From: Undaria pinnatifida
Lineage: Eukaryota; Sar; Phaeophyceae; Laminariales; Alariaceae
Direction: 5' to 3'
NCBI GenBank assembly: GCA_012845835.1
Contig: JABAKD010000011.1
Location: 5,877,730 to 5,941,729, forward strand
DNA length: 64,000 nucleotides
The notes beneath the pieces were generated by a model. It was not told the DNA's origin, made no database searches, and saw only the letters and a program-made list of their open reading frames with translations. The position numbers and the translations under genes are program-made. Within the stretch, counting starts at the first letter, position 1, and every line of letters starts with the position of its first letter. Of the stretch, positions 43,911 to 52,100 are shown one piece after another.

Positions 43911-44319
43911 CCTTGACCCAAAAAAACGTCGGAAAACCGACATCCCCCATTTTTCAAAATGTGCCGCACGTCGTGTGTTTGTTGATATATTTTTTCATAA
44001 AAAATGGAAAAACGACAGCTGTGAGTACGACAGATTGAATGGTTAAACTCAACTTTGCATGTGCTGCGCGTGGTACATTAGAGATCTCTGTGTTTCATTT
44101 TTGATATGGTGTTTGGGAATTAAACCTGGTTGTTACTACACAGCTTCACAAATATTACGGCAGGTCGTTCGCGCATGTTCTCATTTTGTCCCCTCAATGA
44201 AGGATATGGGTCGGTGACTTTCCTGGATGTTGTCAGGGTCAACAGGACGACTTTCGATAACCATTCTGTGCACCCTGATACTTTAGACTAAAACCTTAAA
44301 AAAATAAGAATACTCAAGT

Positions 44320-44580
44320 GCTCCAGCTGTGAGATCTCGAAGATTTTGCCGAAAGAGTCATATTTGCAAAGCTTTGTGTGATACTCCGATTGCGCGTATC
44401 ACTGGGAAAACGTGTCCTCATTGAGGATATAGGTCGGTGACTCCCCTTGGAACTACAGTGTAGCTTGGACCAGGGTCAACAGGGTGATAGTAATAAGTCT
44501 GTAACAGTTAGTATGATGTTCATCAGTCTGTGCGCGGAAACTATAAAACCCGTTTTTGAGGGGGACAGAACCTGACACTA
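44320..44580 (+). repeat. Dispersed repeat family R4, copy
   Basis: 'ctccagctgtgagatc' through 'tgtgtgatactccgat' to 'tgcgcggaaactataaaacc' matches 20110-20340 step by step. A less similar partial copy precedes it (44160-44260). Confidence 0.65.
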
Positions 44581-44627
44581 AATGTCTCAAACACGTCAGC
44601 TGCACTATATCCTATGTTTGACCTATA

Positions 44628-44714
44628 TAACGCCTTTACAGCTGGAAACCCGATTCGGAGAAAACCTCCTTGCGTTTAGTATAGGGAGGGATTTAGGGGC
44701 TCTAAAGGGGTTAA
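44628..44714 (-). mobile_element. piggyBac-type MITE, copy 3 (inverted)
   Basis: Plus strand reads ataacgcctttacagctgg...gggctctaaaggggttaa. One border remains TTAA, the other is ATAA. Confidence 0.7.
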
Positions 44715-45694
44715 GGGTACATAGTCTATACTATTCCTTGTCAAGGTGTGTTTTACGCCGGTCGCGCGTTTTTACCGTAATATCTTCGAATATATATAAA
44801 CCCCTTGTATGTTGTCAAAGGCGATTTTCGGTTCATAATTTTTGTATTCCTGGGCCACGAGGTTCAGATTGCACTTTCCGTCTGCTCAATATTATTAAAT
44901 CTAGTTTTGGGACGTGAAAATATAGAGCTCACAATCCGCAAGCCAACACCCTCAGTTGAAGGAAAAAAACAATGGTTGGTGCATCTCTACCGCCGAATGT
45001 GTCAAACCAAAAACCAAAACAAAATAATTCCACAGCTGGGGTTCTCTTCGTGGCGGAACGTCCAAATGTGTCCGTCCGTCCGTCCATCCGATCCAACTAC
45101 AGAAATAAACACTCTAAAAAAAGCCCACGTCCTCTGTCGATGGGTCTGTCGGTCTGTTGGTCTGTCGGTGGGTTGGCGGGTTGGTGGGTCGGTGGGTCGG
45201 TCGGCACCGGATGTTGAGCAAAAAAGGCGCTTTTTTTGGTCTCTGGGGTTTGGTCCAATGTTGTTTTGAAGGAGAAAATGTGTTGACGTGTGCATCAGAC
45301 AACTCATGGACGCGAGTGGCGTGTGCTGTTTGTGTCCCCGTGTGTTCTTCTTCTCACTTCGTTTCCGTCGTGGATTCGCCGCGTTAAAGAGCGATTTCCA
45401 TTACTTCCAGCTTTGATAGCGGAAGCAGCAGTCGTGTGACGATCTTCCCTCACGATTACTATAAACGATAGCTCATTTTCTTGAAATCTGTAGTCTACGC
45501 CGTGATCACCAAAAAAATACCCCGTGTTGTGTGTCCTAATCATTATACCAGGCACCAGGTTTCCGTGTTAAGCGTAACACGCACCTCTCGCGTTCGCAAA
45601 TGCACGCGCCGTCCGAATTTTCTTGAGCCGTTCGCGGAAAAAAGTAACAACAGAGCTCGGTAATAGCAACATACAATCAACAGACCAAGTCACG

Positions 45695-45770
45695 TCAGGG
45701 GTCATCGTTTTAGCCCGAAGCCAACCGAGTCCGACCTTCGACCACCTCCTCGCCCCTGCCCATAACAAAA
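45695..45770 (-). repeat. Duplicate of the 3' end of the Tim17-like gene
   Basis: This segment matches 45914-45985 ('gaggtcatcgt' ... 'ccgagtccg' ... 'ttcgaccacc'), which contains the last codons and stop of the minus-strand gene. It lies ~220 bp beyond the stop, in the same orientation, so it is a tandem partial duplication in the 3' flank. Confidence 0.7.
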
Positions 45771-45925
45771 CCCCAGTCCCTGAAAAAAAAAAAGCCCGAA
45801 GAAAAACCTAACCCAATAAAAAAAAAAAAATCCAACGAAGCCCAAGCCCAAAAAACCAAAGCTCAGCAGACAACCCCCAAGGCCCCCGGCCAAGCCAATC
45901 CAAGCCCAAGCCAAGTGAGGTGAGG

Positions 45926-46131
45926 TCATCGTCTCGGCCCGAAGCTAGCCGAGTCCGCCCTTCGACCACCCCCCCGCCCCTGCCTCTGTCCCTCCTCCTC
46001 CGCCGCCCGCTCTTTCAGCACCTCCCTCCCCACGCCGTCCAGGTACGCCCTCGCTTGGCGATGGGCATAGAAACCTCCGTACCCCACCGCGGCCATAGTC
46101 GCCCCCGCGACTAGCGCCTGGTACCTTCCAC
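45926..46131 (-). CDS. Tim17-like gene, last exon
   Basis: Acceptor gaaacag|gtgga after a C-rich tract. The exon opens Gly-Arg-Tyr-Gln-Ala-Leu-Val-Ala-Gly-Ala-Thr-Met, then a soluble tail rich in Glu and Arg and the TGA stop. hAT-A inserted only ~118 bp upstream of this acceptor. Confidence 0.6.
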
Positions 46132-49100
46132 CTGTTTCGGGGGGGAGGGGGGTGGAGAGGGGGGGGTACTCATTTGTTGCTTGCCTCGTTACGGGGGGGG
46201 CAATTACTAGCAATCAGGACCTACGTTATACATACAAATATAAATATTCCACACCCCGGACGGATCAGCTCACCGTTTCTCGAGCTAGCTCTGTCGACGG
46301 TAGCTCACCGGTGAGCTACGGGAGCTACATGATCCGCACATGTTTTCAAGGCTTGAGCCACAGAAGATAGCTAATCTGCACATATCTTTTGGGACGGTGA
46401 GCTATAGCCGGTGGCTCATCCGCACATGTTTGCCCAGGATGAGCTGTACGAGCTACATGATCCGCACATGTTTTCAATGCTTGAGCTATAGGCGATATCT
46501 CATATGCACATGTTTTCAAAGGGTGGGCTATAGTCGATAGCTCATCTGCACATGTTTTCGACGCTTGAGCTATAGACGATAGCTCATCTGCACATGTTTT
46601 CGACGCTTGAGCTATAGAGGATAGCTCATCTGCACATGTTTTGAGGTCGTGAGCTATAAGAGCTACATGAGCTAGCTCATGAGCTGCTGATAATCACAGG
46701 TACGAGCACACACAAACCACACCATGACAACGCAAACATCCATATATATAATTTATACTCCGGAGTATATGAGATCGTTTTTCTGTTTTTAATATGCCAG
46801 ATAGATAGACCAGAGTACCGGTGGATTTGTTTTTTCGGCACAACCATAACCATCAACCATAACTATGCCCATGCACCACCCGACCAAGTACAACTCAACT
46901 CAACTCAATCGAGGCACCTGCCACCCACAAACAAGAGCTCGCACGCACACACATACAACACCACACTACGCGCTTAGCATGGCCACCACCCGGGGAAGCA
47001 GCTCTAACGGTGCTTCGGCTGCCAGCAGCCAGTAAGAAGCGGGCGCTTCGATAGATTCGGTTCCACGCCGGAGGCAATCAATGTGGATGAAGACAACAAC
47101 CAAACCCAGGCTCTCTGTGCCGGCGTCTTCTGCCGTCCGGGAGAGGGACTTCAGCACGGTGGGGCGTCTCCTTACGGGTTCCCGGAGCAGCCTATCCGCG
47201 GCCTACGCGGAGATGGTCATGTTCCTCAATGACAACATCGACCACATTCCGATTGAAGTGCCGGCTCTCTCAACTGAGCAGGCGCTCCAGGCGGTACCTC
47301 GCCGTCTTTCCAACCCGAAGGCGGAGGTGGCCGCCCTTTCTGCGGGCGAGGCGGGGTTTGCGGGCGAAGCGGGCGTGGACGCCGCCTGCGATGAGCACGC
47401 AGGGGAGGCGGAGTCTTCGGGAGAAGAGGGCGTTAACGCCGGCTACGGTGACTCCGCAGGGGAAGGCTCGGGCTAGAAGCCTTGGGGATGAATGGGGGGG
47501 AAGCGGTAGATATTCTGTGCTGTTATGTATCTGCTTGCTCGTTTTTTTTTTGCTTTTTTTTGGGCGATGCAGATGATTCTCTTCTTTCTGCCTCTTGCCT
47601 CTTTTTTTTTTTTGGCACCTTGTTGTAGGCTACGCGAAGCCGTGTTGGAGGGATGGGGATGCACGGATTTCAAACGCTGTGTGTCAATATGGCCGCATTG
47701 ACTACTGCTGTTGTTATGTCTTCAATGTAGTTAAATGCTACTGCTGTGATATGCGTACGAAGCACGGCCTTAGTATCAATATGCCAGGCATTCATAACAG
47801 CTACAGTATACCAGGCATACTTTTTTTGACGTTGAAAGGGAGTACGATACTGTCGCACGTACCGACGTTGAAGTTTCGCCTGGATGGTGAGCTGTATAAC
47901 CTATATTCGTACCCGTCTCGGAGGCCAGGTTTGTTCATGTACACATCTAAGCACCTGCATGTTTTGCCCTGAAAGAACTACAATGAGCTACGTACATGAG
48001 CTGGCTCATGGGGTGAGCTATAGAGGATAGCTCATCTGCACATGTTTTGAACGCTTGAGCTATAGACGATAGCTTATCTGCACATGTTTTCCCGCCTTGA
48101 GCTAGAGACGGTAACGGTAGTTCTGCACATATTTTCAGAGCTTGAGCTATAGAGGATAGCTCATCCGCACATATTGCACCAAGGTGAGCTATAAGAGCTA
48201 CGTGAGCTAGCTCATTGGTCCCGGAATAGGCTATAGGAGCTACATGACCCGCACATGGTTTCAATGCTTGAGCTATAGGAGCTACATGATCAGCACATGT
48301 TTTCCAGGCTTGCGCTATAGGCGATAGCTCATCTGTACATGTTTTGGATGGGTGAGCTATCATCGATAGCTCATCCGCACATGTTTGCCCAGGATGAGCT
48401 ATAGGAGCTACATGATCTGCACACGTTTTCAATGCTTGAGCTATAGGAGCTACATGATCCGCACATGTTCTCAATGCTTGAGCTATAGGCGATCGCTCCT
48501 TTGCACATGTTTCGAGCGCGTGAGCTATACACGATAGATGAGCTAGCTCATGAGCTGTCCGGGGTGTGAAATATTCCCAAATTTTGTCAACAGTATTTGG
48601 TCCTCGTTACTATGCTCCCTCGTAAATGGTCATTGGGCCATTGACCACGCATCCCTTTTGAAACGGAACACCGTTCCTACTCCCAATAGAGACCCCTCCA
48701 ACATTGGGAAGCTCAGTGCACCTCTTCCACATAGACCCACTTACTGCTGTAACGTCGGTGCCTTCGGAGGCCACCGTCGGCAGTTCTCTGGCCTGTCAGA
48801 CTACTCTCAGCCCTTAAATTACCTACGGTGAAATTGTTTTTCCAAGGATCGATCCGGGGACTTTTTTCCCTTTTTTTTTCGTTTTTTTTCGTTTTTTTTC
48901 CTTTTTTTTGGTTGTTGTTGTTGTTGTTCCACCCTCGGTGCACACTAGGTAGACGATTTTCGTACGGTACACAACACGTTACTACGTAGACGTTTTTCGT
49001 ACGACAGAGATATAAAGCCACCAAACCAGGCAACTAATTTGGATGTTTTCTAACTACAGCTGACACTCAACGCTGTGATAGACTGCGGTCTAGACGCGTC

Positions 49101-52100
49101 ACACACTATTTTTTAGTCTGTAATATATGTTGTGACTGACTGGCGTGACCAAAAACGGCCGTCTATTTCTTTGCTGACACTTCAACTACATATTCCACGC
49201 TACTGTATGTGTTGTGTTGCTGTTGAACAATTTTTTCATCATCACAGTTACAAGTACACCACCAATACCAGGTCCTGGTACTGCCCTGGTCATCTTTTCA
49301 AAATTTTACTTGCGGAGAAAAACCACATCATAAGCGGATCAGCGTTTTTTTTTTTTCAGGCAACACCGGTAACATCAGCAGACATGCGATTTTTTCCTTG
49401 GTACACCGTCATCATCCTTCGGCTATTTCGGGGGTAACGCACATACATACATACATGCCTCCCTGGTTACGACTTCACCGACATAAACGACCACCGGCGC
49501 ACACAACGCGACCACAGTACAACAACAAAATCGTTCAAACAAGGCTTCCCTTCGGGATGTGTTTTGCTTCAAATCCCGGGGGGGGTCTCAAGTTGTACTG
49601 CAACGGGGGACAAAAAATTTGTAAAAATTAGAGGGAAAAATAAGTAGCCACCACCCAAGTAACCGGGCACGGCAACCGTCCAGCCCACGCGAGTTTTATA
49701 GCTTAGTCTCTCTCTACATGTCCTGCTGCAGCACCTTGCTCCTGCTGCACGAGCTCCGCACGAGAGTTGTACATGCCATATTTCCTGCTGCCTTGTTACT
49801 TCAATTCACACCATTGATGGTGTATCATCGCATGTCTCCTGAACACCTCCCCGCCCCCCACACCCCGTTGGCTTCACGTCCTGGAAACCTCTCTTTGATT
49901 GAATCATCGATGCCCTTGGAGATGGGTGTTTACGAACCACCGACACGCCGACCGCCAACGCACAGCCACAGACATCCAGCGCATGATTATGTCCCGCTGC
50001 GCAAATCCCTAGCGACAAACCGCGTTTCCTCATCACGACTTGCATATCACCCTATTCACTATTAATACCAAGTAATCCTACCCCATGTACCATTTGATGC
50101 TTGCAAACTTTAATGAATGCTTAACTTAATATATATAAGAATATCGTCATTCATGGCAAAGGTGCGGGTTCAATCAAGCCCCGTAAAGGACTGAGGTGTA
50201 TTTAAACATAGCTTTTCTACCTCTACTTGCTTCTCTTGTTTCAGGATTTTTTGGACGCTTACTTGGAGGCCGCGGTGCTGGTGTAGTGACCCCCACTACC
50301 AAGATGCGACGGTGACGTTTCTATTGAGGCCGATCCGAAATTAACCCTCAGTCGGCTACTTGACTACCGTATGCGTCGACGGCTAAGGTTACACACAATT
50401 CTTTCCGATAATATTCCCGGACGGGTGGCGCCATCCATGTCGACGAAAAGATGGAGGGGCAGCAGCGGTAGGGGAATTAGAAAATAGGGCTCCGACTAAA
50501 CAAACATGTGGGCAGCGATGAGCAAAAGGGGACTTCGAGTCTTGGAGCCCCGGGAGCTGCACACGTACGGCAAGTACAAAGAGGTTCCTTTGTTAAAAAA
50601 AAAGGAAGAAGTGTATGTGCATGGGATTATGCTCACGTTTTCTCTCTGAGCACTGCCCCTCCCTTCCCCCTCCCTCTTCCTCCCCCCCCCGAGAACCCCC
50701 AACGTATTCCCTTCAACTCTCTTCAACAAGCAGTGCCGGCCTGGTCGGCGAAAACCCGACGTGCTCCTTCCTGGCATTGCAGTGATGCGAGGGTCAATGG
50801 TCTTAACGACTACGGCCATGCAAAATATAACACCATTACACCCCTCCGCCATTCTCTTCCATCCTCCAGACCCCTCCCAGCCCCACCCACCCCTGGTCTT
50901 TTCCCCGCGACCCTGCCACGCAAAAGCAAAAAATATCCGGATTTCTGTCATCTCACCGATCGGAAGCGTGAGAGCCATGCCCGCCACCCAGCCGGCGCCC
51001 GCATAGCCCAGCGCGTCGCGCTTGCCCCCGCGCGCTTTTCGAATCAGAGCCTCGGAGCCTGCGGAGAGCACAGAGGGAAGGAGAGAGGACACGATAAAGA
51101 TATAAAGCCCACCAAAAAAACATAATTTGGGTGTTTTCCAAGTACCGCTGTCACTCACCGCTCTGTGACGAACCGCCATCTAGACGTCATATACTACTAT
51201 TAGTAGTATAGAATAAGGTGGGACTGACGTGCCTGGCAGCATCAGTCTCATTGCTGACACTTCAACCACATGTTCCACGCTGCTGCTGTGCGAGTGTAGT
51301 TTAATGAACCTCTCTTTCGTTAGGTGTCATATGTTACGTATATACCAGGTACGATATAATGTCATGCTTGCAAATTTGCTGTTTAGTTTCGCCAGTAGAA
51401 TGCCAGGTACATATGCGTATGTACCATCTGCCAGATTTGCTCGGCTGGTTAGGCACATCTCTGCATTCAGAGCCCGGCATGCTTTTTCCTACACCGCTGG
51501 GCTGTTGGCATTTTTTCAAGTCGCCCATTGCACCAAATCGTGAGCGTCCTTTGTCACTTACACTTTTATTTTTATATACTTCCTTGACGGGGGGTGATTC
51601 GACGCCCGGGGAGCGTGCGCAGCTCTGTTGGCATTTTTTCAAGTCGCCCATTGCACCAAATCGTGAGCGTCCCTTGTCGCTTACACTTTTATATGATATA
51701 TTTCCTCGACGGGGGGTGATTTGCCGCCCGGGGAGCGTGCGCAGCTCTGTAGGCCGTACATATCCACCTGTTGGGGGCCCACTTGCGTGCTACATGGACC
51801 TAATCACGATTATCTCGATGCCTTCGGAGGCCAACGTCGGCACTTTTCTGGCCGTTCAGACGACTTTCAGCTCTTAATCACCGACGGGAAAATTATTGTT
51901 TCCGGATCGATCCCCGAACTGTTTCATGTTTTTCTTCTAACCTGGTTCTCCTGCGCACACCACGAAGTTAAGGCACAATCTAAGCTTCGATAGTCACAGC
52001 AGCACCTACGTACCGCATGCACAACAGAGCAGCCTGCAATCGGGCCTGCACAGGGCGGCACAAGTACATACAGAAGTTTCGTTCATGTCGACCAGTCAGC

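Larger units (their letters stand above)
46250..48568. mobile_element. hAT-like non-autonomous element with subterminal repeats and cargo (hAT-A)
   Basis: A perfect 8-bp duplication AAATATTC (46242-46249 and 48569-48576) flanks 12-bp perfect inverted ends CACACCCCGGAC. Both ends continue into arrays of a ~42-bp unit (46270-46690, 47985-48560) with the palindromic core 'gagctatagacgatagctc' plus 'atctgcacatgttttc'. The centre carries a putative two-exon gene (46979-47476) but no transposase. The 8-bp duplication suggests hAT; the CACAC start is not the usual hAT terminal pattern, so the superfamily is tentative. It sits in an intron of the minus-strand Tim17-like gene. Confidence 0.8.

Noticed and set aside
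46270-48560. CRISPR-like array of regularly spaced repeats
   Set aside because: There are no unique spacers of constant length and no cas genes; the repeats are subterminal arrays of a transposable element in a eukaryotic intron.
50496-51179. 227-codon minus-strand frame as a single gene
   Set aside because: Only the 102-bp portion bounded by strong splice sites joins the neighbouring exons; the rest is intron sequence and repeats.
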